Source: an uncultured Lachnospiraceae bacterium (GTDB lineage: Bacteria; Bacillota; Clostridia; Lachnospirales; Lachnospiraceae). Taken from it: a stretch of 64,000 nt of DNA. Position 1 is the first letter of the stretch. Each line of letters opens with the position of its first letter. The notes beneath the pieces are model-generated. The model had not been told where the DNA came from, did no database searches, and saw only the letters and a program-made list of their open reading frames with translations. Positions 53,216 to 61,800 of this stretch are shown here, one piece after another. The DNA is taken from the NCBI GenBank assembly GCA_900551895.1, contig URXX01000004.1, positions 62,001 through 126,000 of the forward strand. The letters are read 5' to 3'. The translations under genes were made by a program, and so were the position numbers.

Positions 53216-53638
53216 ATGAATAAAAAGAAAAGAAACGAGATTATTTCAATCGTTGTAGTGTTATTAGTTTGTATTGTGCTATATGTTTTCTTTATGAACA
53301 AAAACATTTACACATTAAATATTCCGAAAGTGGAAGATTTAAGCAGTATATCACTAGAAAGTGGAAAAGCAACGAAAGAAATTACAGATGCAAAAATAAT
53401 GGAAGATATGATTTCACTGCTAAACGGAAGTGGAAGAATGAGTAAAGAAGAAAGTGTGAATGATGCACCTGCTGATGTGAAGAAATCGATAAAAGTAGAA
53501 TTAAATGCGAAGAAAGAGGGTTCTTCTGTTATTTATGTCTATGAGAGAAAAGGCGGATATTATTTAGAGCAGCCATATAATGGTATTTATGAAATCAGCG
53601 AGGACGAGTATAACGGTTTAGAAAGATATTTTCAGTAG
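53216..53638 (+). CDS. Membrane-anchored DUF5301-like protein
   Basis: 140 residues with an N-terminal anchor (about 8-27) and an exported domain ending GGYYLEQPYNGIYEISEDEY, the pattern I associate with DUF5301 proteins of Clostridia. TTTGGAGGAG precedes ATG 53216. It appears to be the last intact member of the 51337-53638 gene run and is followed directly by a nuclease-family remnant. Function unknown. Confidence 0.7.
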   Translation: MNKKKRNEIISIVVVLLVCIVLYVFFMNKNIYTLNIPKVEDLSSISLESGKATKEITDAKIMEDMISLLNGSGRMSKEESVNDAPADVKKSIKVELNAKKEGSSVIYVYERKGGYYLEQPYNGIYEISEDEYNGLERYFQ

Positions 53639-53640
53639 GG

Positions 53641-53961
53641 TGTGATTTTGAAGATGAATATGTAAGACAGTTGCAGGAATTTGTAAAGCATATTAAGAAG
53701 GATAGAGAGATGGAGGAGAGATATATGCTTTTTGAAGAATTGCTGAAAGATGAGCGAGAAGCCGGAAAAGAAGAAGGAAGAAAAGAAGGAAGAAATTCAG
53801 GAATGGCAGAAAGTTTACAGGTGATTTTGTCTAATTTCAGTGTAGTACCTGAAAATCTTCAAAGGCGAATTTTTGAAGAGAAAAGTTCAGAAGTCTTAAA
53901 AAATTGGATTCAGATAGCAGTTCAAGTAAATTCTTTAGAAGAATTTATTTCTAAAATGTAA
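53641..53961 (+). pseudogene. C-terminal remnant of an Rpn/PD-(D/E)XK transposase-like gene
   Basis: The frame reads FEDEYVRQLQEFVKHIKKDR, then RYMLFEELLKDEREAGKEEG with further RKEGR repeats, the characteristic tail of Rpn-family recombination-promoting nucleases. The nuclease domain is missing: coding sequence of this kind begins only right after the stop of the previous gene and there is no good start (TTG 53671 lacks a ribosome site). I read it as a 5'-truncated relic of a mobile nuclease. Confidence 0.7.
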
Positions 53962-53975
53962 AACAAATCTATTAT

Positions 53976-54002
53976 CCGCAAATCCTTAAGTTGGATTTGC
54001 GG
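53976..54002. other. Perfect 10-bp hairpin without T-tract
   Basis: CCGCAAATCC (53976-53985), 7-base loop, GGATTTGCGG (53993-54002). The stem is perfect but followed by TCATAAC, so it may be a 3'-end stabiliser or degraded terminator. Confidence 0.6.
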
Positions 54003-54164
54003 TCATAACTAAACAAATCAATACCAATTCAGGTAAATATTCAAAGAAACGCAGAGGAATTCTATAGTAAAATAATTGTTACCAAAATGGAAACATGAAA
54101 ATACAGTATGGTGCTTTCGTTTTAAACGGTGTTGGTATATAGTACAAGAAAAGGAGGCATACAT

Positions 54165-54626
54165 ATGGCATTAGGAGATAATATTAAAAAATTGAGAGAG
54201 GCGACAAATCTTACACAACAGCAACTGGCGGATAAACTGTATGTTTCAAGACAGACGATTTGTCGTTGGGAGAATGGTTCAAGATGTCCGGATTTAATTA
54301 CAGCAAAAAGGTTAGCGAATGAATTAGAGGTAAGTATGGATGAACTTATATCAGAAGAAGATATAAATGATATTCGGGTAGATTTTAAAATATGGAAATT
54401 AGAAAAGATACGGAATAGAAGAAATTTGCAAGAATTTCAAAGACGGGTGCTGAATTTTATAGAAATTATAAGCAGTGTATTTTTAGGAATTTCTATACTC
54501 TTTCGTGTGCGATTAGACGCAGGTATACCATTATGGATAACACTTGTTTTTGCTGTTACATTATTACCTGCAGTAATACTTTATTTTATGATTTTCAGAA
54601 AACTTCAGAATAATATAAAGGATTAA
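54165..54626 (+). CDS. XRE-family regulator with membrane segments
   Basis: 153 residues from ATG 54165 behind AAAGGAGG; a TTG at 54129 in the same frame is rejected. The N-terminal helix-turn-helix is LTQQQLADKLYVSRQTICRW (about residues 18-37). The C-terminal part has two hydrophobic segments (about 100-118 and 126-146), so it is a membrane-bound HTH protein, a common Firmicute type of unknown target. It is not clearly linked to neighbours; a tandem duplication covers its stop codon. Confidence 0.85.
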   Translation: MALGDNIKKLREATNLTQQQLADKLYVSRQTICRWENGSRCPDLITAKRLANELEVSMDELISEEDINDIRVDFKIWKLEKIRNRRNLQEFQRRVLNFIEIISSVFLGISILFRVRLDAGIPLWITLVFAVTLLPAVILYFMIFRKLQNNIKD

Positions 54627-54656
54627 ATCTAAAGATAAAGGATTAAATCTAAAGAT
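54617..54656 (+). repeat. Tandem duplication of a 20-bp unit
   Basis: AAAGGATTAAATCTAAAGAT is repeated twice without gap (54617-54636, 54637-54656). The first copy contains the XRE gene stop codon (TAA 54624-54626). Confidence 0.95.
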
Positions 54657-54663
54657 AAACATC

Positions 54664-54691
54664 TTGACATTACATTTTTGTGTGATAGAAT
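54664..54691 (+). promoter_or_regulatory. Sigma-A promoter of pheST
   Basis: TTGACA (54664-54669), 16-base spacer, TAGAAT (54686-54691). Confidence 0.8.
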
Positions 54692-54699
54692 AATGAATA

Positions 54700-54947
54700 G
54701 ATTTATAAAGAAAAGGTAATGAATGTGTTAGTAGAGAACCGTTTTCTAGCAGAGAGAGGAAATCGTTGGCTGAAAGTTTCCTTAAGTTCAGGCGGTAATT
54801 GAATTTCCCACAGGAACCGCAGTTTTGAAGAAAATTTGTGTAGAAACTGACGTATTTGCACGTTACGCAAACCGAGAGCCTGTCCGCGACAGGAATTAGG
54901 GTGGTACCGCGATTAACCTCGTCCCTTTTGGGACGGGGATTTTTTTA
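54700..54947 (+). promoter_or_regulatory. T-box leader, phenylalanine-responsive
   Basis: Canonical T-box AGGGTGGTACCGCG (54898-54911) and terminator CCTCGTCCC (54917-54925) against GGGACGGGG with T run (to 54947). TTC at 54805-54807, in the GAATTTCCC segment, is a plausible Phe specifier. Length about 250 nt, normal. Confidence 0.93.
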
Positions 54948-55000
54948 TATAGGAAAATACATTCTACTAAATCAAAGTGTCTATGAAAGGAGATAAAATA

Positions 55001-56020
55001 ATGAAAGAAAAGTTACAGAGCATTCAGGAAGAAGCCATTCAGCAAATTCAGGCTTCAGAAGTGCCGGAAAAATTAAATGAGGTAAGAGTCAAATTTTTAG
55101 GAAAAAAAGGTAAACTGACAGCGATTTTAAAAGGAATGAAAGATGTTGCACCGGAAGATAGAGCAAAAGTAGGACAGTTAGTAAACGAAACGAGAGCAAC
55201 AATCGAAAATCTTTTAGAAGAAAGAAAAGCCAAAATGGAAAAAGAGATTTTGGAAAGAAAGTTAAAAGAAGAAGTGATTGATGTTACGCTTCCTGCAAAG
55301 AAAAATACAGTCGGACACCGTCATCCAAATACAATCGCTTTGGAAGAAGTGGAGAGAATTTTCGTTGGTATGGGATACGAAGTTGTGGAGGGTCCGGAAG
55401 TGGAATATGATGAATACAACTTTGAAAAATTAAATATTCCTGCAGATCACCCTGCAAAAGATGAACAGGATACTTTCTATATTAATAAGGATATCGTACT
55501 TCGTACACAGACTTCTCCGGTACAGGCTCGTGTTATGGAGCAGGGCAAATTGCCAATCCGCATGATTGCACCGGGAAGAGTATTCCGCTCAGATGAAGTG
55601 GATGCAACACATTCACCTTCATTCCACCAGATTGAAGGACTTGTTATCGACAAAAATATTTCTTTTGCTGACTTAAAAGGAACTTTGGAAGTATTTGCAA
55701 AAGAATTGTTCGGACCTGAAACGAAAACAAAATTCAGACCGCATCATTTCCCGTTTACAGAGCCAAGCGCTGAAGTGGATGTTACTTGTTTCAAATGTGG
55801 CGGAAAAGGATGCCGTTTCTGTAAAGGCTCAGGCTGGATTGAAATTTTAGGGTGCGGAATGGTACATCCTCATGTATTGGAAATGTGCGGAATTGATCCG
55901 GAGGAATACAACGGATTCGCTTTCGGTGTAGGGCTTGAGCGTATCGCTTTGTTGAAATATGAAATAGATGATATGAGATTATTATATGAAAATGACATTC
56001 GCTTTTTGAAACAATTCTAG
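55001..56020 (+). CDS. pheS: Phenylalanyl-tRNA synthetase alpha subunit
   Basis: 339 residues from ATG 55001 behind AAAGGAGAT; ATG 54977 in the same frame is rejected. N-terminal coiled coil (about 1-90) that contacts tRNA, then the class II catalytic core. Motif 2 is visible as PGRVFRSDEVDATHSPSFHQ (about 189-208) and motif 3 as GFAFGVGLERIALLKY (about 307-322). A Cys cluster CFKCGGKGCRFCKGSG is present. Forms the alpha2beta2 enzyme with PheT. Confidence 0.97.
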   Translation: MKEKLQSIQEEAIQQIQASEVPEKLNEVRVKFLGKKGKLTAILKGMKDVAPEDRAKVGQLVNETRATIENLLEERKAKMEKEILERKLKEEVIDVTLPAKKNTVGHRHPNTIALEEVERIFVGMGYEVVEGPEVEYDEYNFEKLNIPADHPAKDEQDTFYINKDIVLRTQTSPVQARVMEQGKLPIRMIAPGRVFRSDEVDATHSPSFHQIEGLVIDKNISFADLKGTLEVFAKELFGPETKTKFRPHHFPFTEPSAEVDVTCFKCGGKGCRFCKGSGWIEILGCGMVHPHVLEMCGIDPEEYNGFAFGVGLERIALLKYEIDDMRLLYENDIRFLKQF

Positions 56021-56072
56021 TGCGATAATTGTTAATTCTAAAAAAAGTATAAAAAGGGACAGGGCAAAACTC

Positions 56073-56115
56073 AATTAGGGACGTAGTAAAATTCAAAAAG
56101 TGTACGTCCCCAATT
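56073..56115. repeat. Palindromic REP-like element between pheS and pheT
   Basis: AATTAGGGACGTA (56073-56085) and TACGTCCCCAATT (56103-56115) form an inverted repeat with one mismatch around a 17-base AT-rich loop. It lies in the 115-base pheS-pheT gap. It resembles the palindromes spread by RAYT-type transposases in Clostridia, which cannot be confirmed from one copy. Confidence 0.6.
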
Positions 56116-56135
56116 AAAGAAAGGAAGAAGAATAG

Positions 56136-58553
56136 ATGAATACATCATTATCATGGATTAAAGCATATGTGCCGGAACTTGATGTGACAGCACAGGAATA
56201 TACAGATGCGATGACACTTTCAGGAACAAAAGTAGAAGGATATGAAGTGTTGGACGCAGATTTAGAAAAAATTGTAATCGGTCAGATTGAGAAAATCGAA
56301 AAACACCCTGATGCAGATAAATTAGTTGTTTGTCAGGTAAATGTAGGAGAGGAAACTGTTCAGATTGTAACAGGGGCAAAAAATGTTTTTGAGGGAGCAA
56401 AAATTCCGGTTGTTTTGGACGGCGGACGTGTTGCCGGCGGACATGACGGAAAGAAAACTTCGGGCGGAATTAAAATTAAAAAAGGAAAACTTCGCGGTGT
56501 AGAAAGTTTCGGTATGATGTGTTCTATTGAAGAACTTGGTTCTACAACGGAAATGTATCCGGAAGCGGCAGAAGACGGCATTTATATTTTTGAAGATGAC
56601 GCCGTTGTGGGTAGCAGTGCAATTGAAGCGCTCGGACGAAATGATGTTGTGTTTGAATACGAAGTAACTTCAAACCGTGTAGATTGCTTCAGTGTAATCG
56701 GAATTGCAAGAGAAGCGGCGGCAACATTTAGAAAAGAATTTTGTCCTCCGGTTGTAACGGAAACAGGAAATGACGAAAACGTAAACGATTATGTAAAAGT
56801 AACTGTAGAAAATGCAGACTTATGTCCGCGCTACTGTGCAAGAATGGTGAAAAACGTAAAAATCGGACCTTCACCGAAATGGTTACAGAGAAGACTTGCA
56901 TCGGTTGGTATCCGTCCGATTAATAATCTTGTCGATATTACAAACTATGTTATGGAAGAGTTCGGACAGCCGATGCACGCATACGATATGTCAACAATTG
57001 CAGAAAATGAAATCGTAGTGAAAACTGCACAGAGCGGAGAAAAATTCGTTACTCTTGACGGACAGGAAAGAGAAATGGATGAGTCCGTATTAATGATTTG
57101 TGACGGAGAAAAAGCAATCGGTATCGCCGGAATTATGGGCGGAGAAAATTCTATGATTACGGAAAATGCAGATACTGTTTTACTTGAATCGGCATGTTTT
57201 GACGGAACAAATATCCGTAAATCGAGCAAAAAAGTCGGACTTCGTACAGATGCTTCAGGAAAATTTGAAAAAGGTCTTGATCCAAATAATGCAAAAGCGG
57301 CGATTGACAGAGCGTGTCAGTTAATCGAAGAATTGGGAGCAGGTGAAGTTGTAGGCGGAACAGTTGATGTTTACGGCAAGGTAAAAGAACCTGTTCGTGT
57401 ACCGTTTGATGCAGAAAAAATTAACGTAATGTTAGGTACGGATATTTCTGAGGAGGAGATGCTCGGTTATTTTGAAAAAATCGGTTTAGAGTATGATGCG
57501 GAAACAAAAGAAGTGATCGCACCGACATTCAGACATGATTTGTTCAGACTTGCTGACCTTGCAGAAGAAGTAGCGAGATTTTACGGATACGATAATATTC
57601 CGACAACACTTCCGAGAGGGGAAGCCACAACAGGAAAATTATCCTTTAAACTCCGTATCGAAGAAGTGGCAAGAAATATTGCTGAGTTCTGTGGTTTCAG
57701 TCAGGGAATGACATATTCATTTGAAAGCCCGAAAGTATTTGATAAATTATTAATCCCTGCTGAGTCTGCGTTAAGAGAAGCGGTGGAAATTATGAATCCG
57801 TTGGGAGAAGATTACAGTATTATGCGAACAACTTCTTTAAACGGAATGCTTACATCATTGGCAACAAACTATAACAGAAGAAACAAAGACGTACGCTTAT
57901 ACGAATTGGGGAATATTTATCTTCCGAAACAACTTCCGGTAACAGAATTGCCTGAAGAACGTATGCAGTTTACACTCGGTATGTATGGGGACGGCGACTT
58001 CTTTACAATGAAAGGTGTTGTAGAAGAGTTTTTTGAAAAAATCGGTTTGCATGCAAGAGAAACGTATGATCCAAATGCAGAAAAATCATTCCTGCATCCG
58101 GGACGTCAGGCGAACATTATTTACGGTGGAAAAGTAGTCGGTTATCTTGGAGAAGTACATCCGCAAGTTGCAGATACTTACGGTATCGGAACAAGAGCGT
58201 ATATTGCAGTATTGGATATGCCTGAAATTGTGGAATTAGCTACATTTGACAGAAAATATGAAGGAATTGCAAAATATCCGGCTGTAACCCGTGACATCAG
58301 TATGGTTGTGCCAAAAGAAATTTTGGTTGGACAGATTGAAGAAGTTATCGAAAAGAAAGGTGGAGAATATTTGGAAAGTTACCAACTTTTCGATATTTAC
58401 GAAGGCTCACAGATTAAAGAAGGATTTAAGTCGGTTGCCTATTCGATTGTATTCCGTGCGAAAGACAAAACGTTGGAAGAAACAGACGTTACAACGGCAA
58501 TGACAAGAATTTTAAAAGCCTTAGAAGAAATGGGAATTGAATTAAGACAATAA
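56136..58553 (+). CDS. pheT: Phenylalanyl-tRNA synthetase beta subunit
   Basis: 805 residues, the normal length. Order: OB-fold tRNA-binding domain with IGQIEKIEKHPDADKLVVCQ (about residues 47-66), B3/B4 editing region with NRVDCFSVIGIAREAAA (about 184-200) and LDGTNIRKSS-type segments, B5 domain (about 405-475), catalytic-like core, and C-terminal anticodon-binding FDX-ACB domain (about 710-805, YPAVTRDISMVV). AAGGAAG precedes the ATG. Co-transcribed with pheS from the T-box promoter. Confidence 0.97.
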   Translation: MNTSLSWIKAYVPELDVTAQEYTDAMTLSGTKVEGYEVLDADLEKIVIGQIEKIEKHPDADKLVVCQVNVGEETVQIVTGAKNVFEGAKIPVVLDGGRVAGGHDGKKTSGGIKIKKGKLRGVESFGMMCSIEELGSTTEMYPEAAEDGIYIFEDDAVVGSSAIEALGRNDVVFEYEVTSNRVDCFSVIGIAREAAATFRKEFCPPVVTETGNDENVNDYVKVTVENADLCPRYCARMVKNVKIGPSPKWLQRRLASVGIRPINNLVDITNYVMEEFGQPMHAYDMSTIAENEIVVKTAQSGEKFVTLDGQEREMDESVLMICDGEKAIGIAGIMGGENSMITENADTVLLESACFDGTNIRKSSKKVGLRTDASGKFEKGLDPNNAKAAIDRACQLIEELGAGEVVGGTVDVYGKVKEPVRVPFDAEKINVMLGTDISEEEMLGYFEKIGLEYDAETKEVIAPTFRHDLFRLADLAEEVARFYGYDNIPTTLPRGEATTGKLSFKLRIEEVARNIAEFCGFSQGMTYSFESPKVFDKLLIPAESALREAVEIMNPLGEDYSIMRTTSLNGMLTSLATNYNRRNKDVRLYELGNIYLPKQLPVTELPEERMQFTLGMYGDGDFFTMKGVVEEFFEKIGLHARETYDPNAEKSFLHPGRQANIIYGGKVVGYLGEVHPQVADTYGIGTRAYIAVLDMPEIVELATFDRKYEGIAKYPAVTRDISMVVPKEILVGQIEEVIEKKGGEYLESYQLFDIYEGSQIKEGFKSVAYSIVFRAKDKTLEETDVTTAMTRILKALEEMGIELRQ

Positions 58554-58559
58554 ACTTAG

Positions 58560-58591
58560 AACGCTTGCACAAAAAAAGTGCAGGCGTTTTG
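58560..58591 (+). terminator. Rho-independent terminator of pheST
   Basis: AACGCTTGCAC (58560-58570), loop of seven A, GTGCAGGCGTT (58578-58588) with one G-U pair, then TT. Confidence 0.85.
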
Positions 58592-58620
58592 TATAATTTG
58601 CCAAAAATAGAAAAGCGTGA

Positions 58621-58649
58621 TTGCAAGAAAATGGAAAATATAGTATAAT
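58621..58649 (+). promoter_or_regulatory. Sigma-A promoter of the GH84 gene
   Basis: TTGCAA (58621-58626), 17-base spacer, TATAAT (58644-58649). Transcription would start near 58656, leaving a leader of about 160 bases. Confidence 0.85.
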
Positions 58650-58665
58650 TTATACAAAATTATAT

Positions 58666-58694
58666 GGATTGTAACTATTGAATTAGGCAAGACC
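58666..58694 (+). promoter_or_regulatory. RAT site (BglG/LicT-type ribonucleic antiterminator)
   Basis: A 29-base motif starting GGATTGTAACT and ending AGGCAAGACC. It has the exact length and the conserved ends of the LicT/SacT RAT consensus (GGATTGTTACT ... GGCAAAACC). Its last six bases are also the inner part of the 5' arm of the following terminator, the classical arrangement: antiterminator protein bound to the RAT prevents terminator folding. Confidence 0.85.
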
Positions 58695-58764
58695 AAGAAC
58701 AATATATTTGACTCGTTTTCTTCGTGCCGGACAAGATGATTCAAAATGTTTTTGGTCTTTTTTT
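58689..58764 (+). terminator. Conditional leader terminator
   Basis: AAGACCAAGAACA (58689-58701) pairs over 13 bp with TGTTTTTGGTCTT (58747-58759, one G-U), followed by a T run. The loop is about 45 bases. It lies between promoter and the GH84 start and overlaps the RAT. Confidence 0.85.
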
Positions 58765-58814
58765 GAAGAAAAGAAATGTGTCGAAAAGATAGTCAATTCA
58801 GGAAAGGAAATATT

Positions 58815-61800
58815 ATGAAAAAGATTTTAAAACAGATCTTACCAGGCGTGCTTGCTGTTGCAATGGTACTCACTATGATGCCGATTTCAACACCGACAGT
58901 ACAGGCAGCAGAGGATAAGACAACATATGAGATTTATCCAAATCCACATGATATGTCTTATCAGGACGGCGAATTTGTTATTCGTCAGGAAGTCAATGTC
59001 GTTTTTGAAGAAACGATTGATTCTGTTACACAGAAAAGAATGAATGAAATTTTGGCTTCAAAAAACAAAAAAGTAACTGCTTCACAGGAAAAAGTGGAGG
59101 GAAAAACAAACATTTTAGTAGGTACATATAACTCAAAAGGATATGTAGATACTTATGTGCAGAAAAACTATAAAGTTGATGCAAGTTTGTTTGAAAAATT
59201 CGGAGCACATTTCGTTGCTTCTAACAATGGAGAAATCGTTGTATTAGGACGTGATACAGATGCAGCATTTTACGGTATCACATCTTTGAAACACATCTTT
59301 AATCAGATGGACGGTTCAACAATCCGCAACTTTACAATTAAAGATTATGCAGACACAAACATTCGTGGTTTTATCGAAGGATACTACGGAATTCCATGGT
59401 CAAACGAAGACAGAATGTCTTTAATGAAATTCGGTGGAGATTTCAAGATGACTTCTTATGTATTTGCTCCAAAGGATGATCCATATCATACAAGCAAATG
59501 GCGTGAAGAATATCCTGCTGAAGAAATTGCAGAAATCAAGAAAATGGTTGCAGTGGGAAATGAATCAAAATGCCGTTTCGTATGGACAGCACATCCGTTT
59601 ATGGGTGGATTTAATGCAAATAATGCAGATGCTGAAATTCAGGCATTATTAAATAAATTCGATCAGTTATATGAAGCGGGTGTACGTCAGTTTGGTGTAC
59701 TCGGCGATGACGTTGGAAACTTAGATAAAAACGTTGTTGTGAAAATGATGAACAAAGTATCTGAGTGGGCAAAGAAAAAAGGCGATGTATACGATACAGT
59801 ATTCTGTCCTGCAGGTTACAACCATTCATGGCAGGGAGATTATTCTGAGTTAAATAAATATGATAAAGAATTCCCTGATGATGTTAAAATCTTTTGGACA
59901 GGTGAAGCGGTATGTCAGCCTGTTGAGCAGAAAACATTAGATCACTTTAGAAAACATAACCTTAATGGACAGGCAGAAAGAAGAAGTCCTTTATTCTGGT
60001 TAAACTGGCCTGTAAATGATATTAACGGCGAACGTTTAATGATGGGTAAAGGTAGCCTGTTACATACAGACATCGATATCAATGACTTAGCGGGGGTTGT
60101 AACAAACCCTATGCAGGAAGCAGAAGCATCTAAAGTTGCTATCTTCGCAGTAGCAGATTATTCATGGAATGTAAAAGCATTTAATGATGATAAGAGTTGG
60201 GAAGATTCATTCAAATACGTTGATCCACAGGCTTCTGAAGCGTTACATACATTGGCAAAACATATGTCAAACCCACAGCCAAACGGTCACGGACTTGTGT
60301 TGGCAGAGTCTGAAGAATTACAGCCGTTGATTAAGAAAATTAATGATCAGTTGGCAGCAGGAAAATTAAATGATGCAGATGCAAAACAGATGATTGCAGA
60401 AATGCAGACAATCATCAATGCATGTAAAGATTTCCATGCACAGAGTAAAAACGCAAACTTAAAAGAAGAGTTAAAACCGTTTACAGGTTCTTTATCAGAT
60501 TTGGCAACAGCCATTCAGGAATATGTAAAAGCGGAAGTGGCAGTAGAAGCAAATGATATGTTTACTGCATTTAACCACTACAATACAGGTTACAGTGCAT
60601 TATTAAGTAGCCAAAAACATGAACGTAAATTGATTGACGGAACAAAAATGGTTAGCCCAGGTTCAACACACTTAATTCCGTTGGCAAAAAAATTGCAGGA
60701 AAAATTATCAGGTCCTGTAAATGATTATGCAACAGGTGGAGCAGGTTCACAGCAGTTAAAAATGACAGCGTCATCTAATATTTCAGGTTGGCATAATGGA
60801 TCAGTTGAGAATATTATTGACGGCAACGAAGCAACACATGCATGGTCAAATCAATATGAAGCAAAAGGACAGTACTATCAGGTAGAGTTTAACAAACCGG
60901 TAACTGTGTTTGGTATCCATATTATCAATGGTGCAAATCAAGACGGTAAACATCAAGATACATTCGGGAATGCACAGTTGAAATATAAAGTGCAGGGTTC
61001 TGATGAATGGAAACCTGTAAATAATGATACATATACGAATTATCCGGAATTTGTAGATGTAAGTCAGATTGAATTGGAAAATGTTACTGCGGTTCGTTAT
61101 GAGTGTACAGAAAAAGGCAGTGAAAATAAATGGTCAGCAATGCGTGAATTTAAAGTATCTACATCACCTGAGACCGAAGAAAACTTTACGAAGACAGTTA
61201 TTCGTACGAGTGAAGCGGAAGGGTGGAAAGTGCATCAAGGAAAAGATGCTGATTTAATTGACGGAGATTTGAATACAAGCGTATGGTATAATGTTAGACA
61301 GCAGGAGGCGGAACCGAATAAGGACACAACTAAAAAAGGTGATTACATCGGCGTTGAATTATCTAAACCAATTGTATTAGGAAAAATTAATGTCACACAG
61401 GGCAAAAGTGATACAGATGGTGATTATTTTAAAGATGTAAATCTGCAGTATTCAATGGATAATAAAAGTTGGACTACAATTCAAAATTTCAAAGACACAA
61501 GAAAAATTTCTGTTGATGTTTCAGACCAAAATATTACGGCAAAATATGTACGTTTGGAAAATAATAAGGATCAAAAAACATGGGTTTCTTTCCGTGAATT
61601 TGACGTAGATGCAAAAGTTTTCCATAACGGAAGAGTATTTACCAATGTAGATAAATACAAAAAACATACGGCAGATTATCTTGCTGATGAAGCGAGAGTG
61701 ACACCGATTAACGATGTAACATTGGCAAAAGATGAATATATCGGATTGAAAATGGATAGAATCCATGAGTTGTCAGAAATTACAAGTACATTATCAAGTG

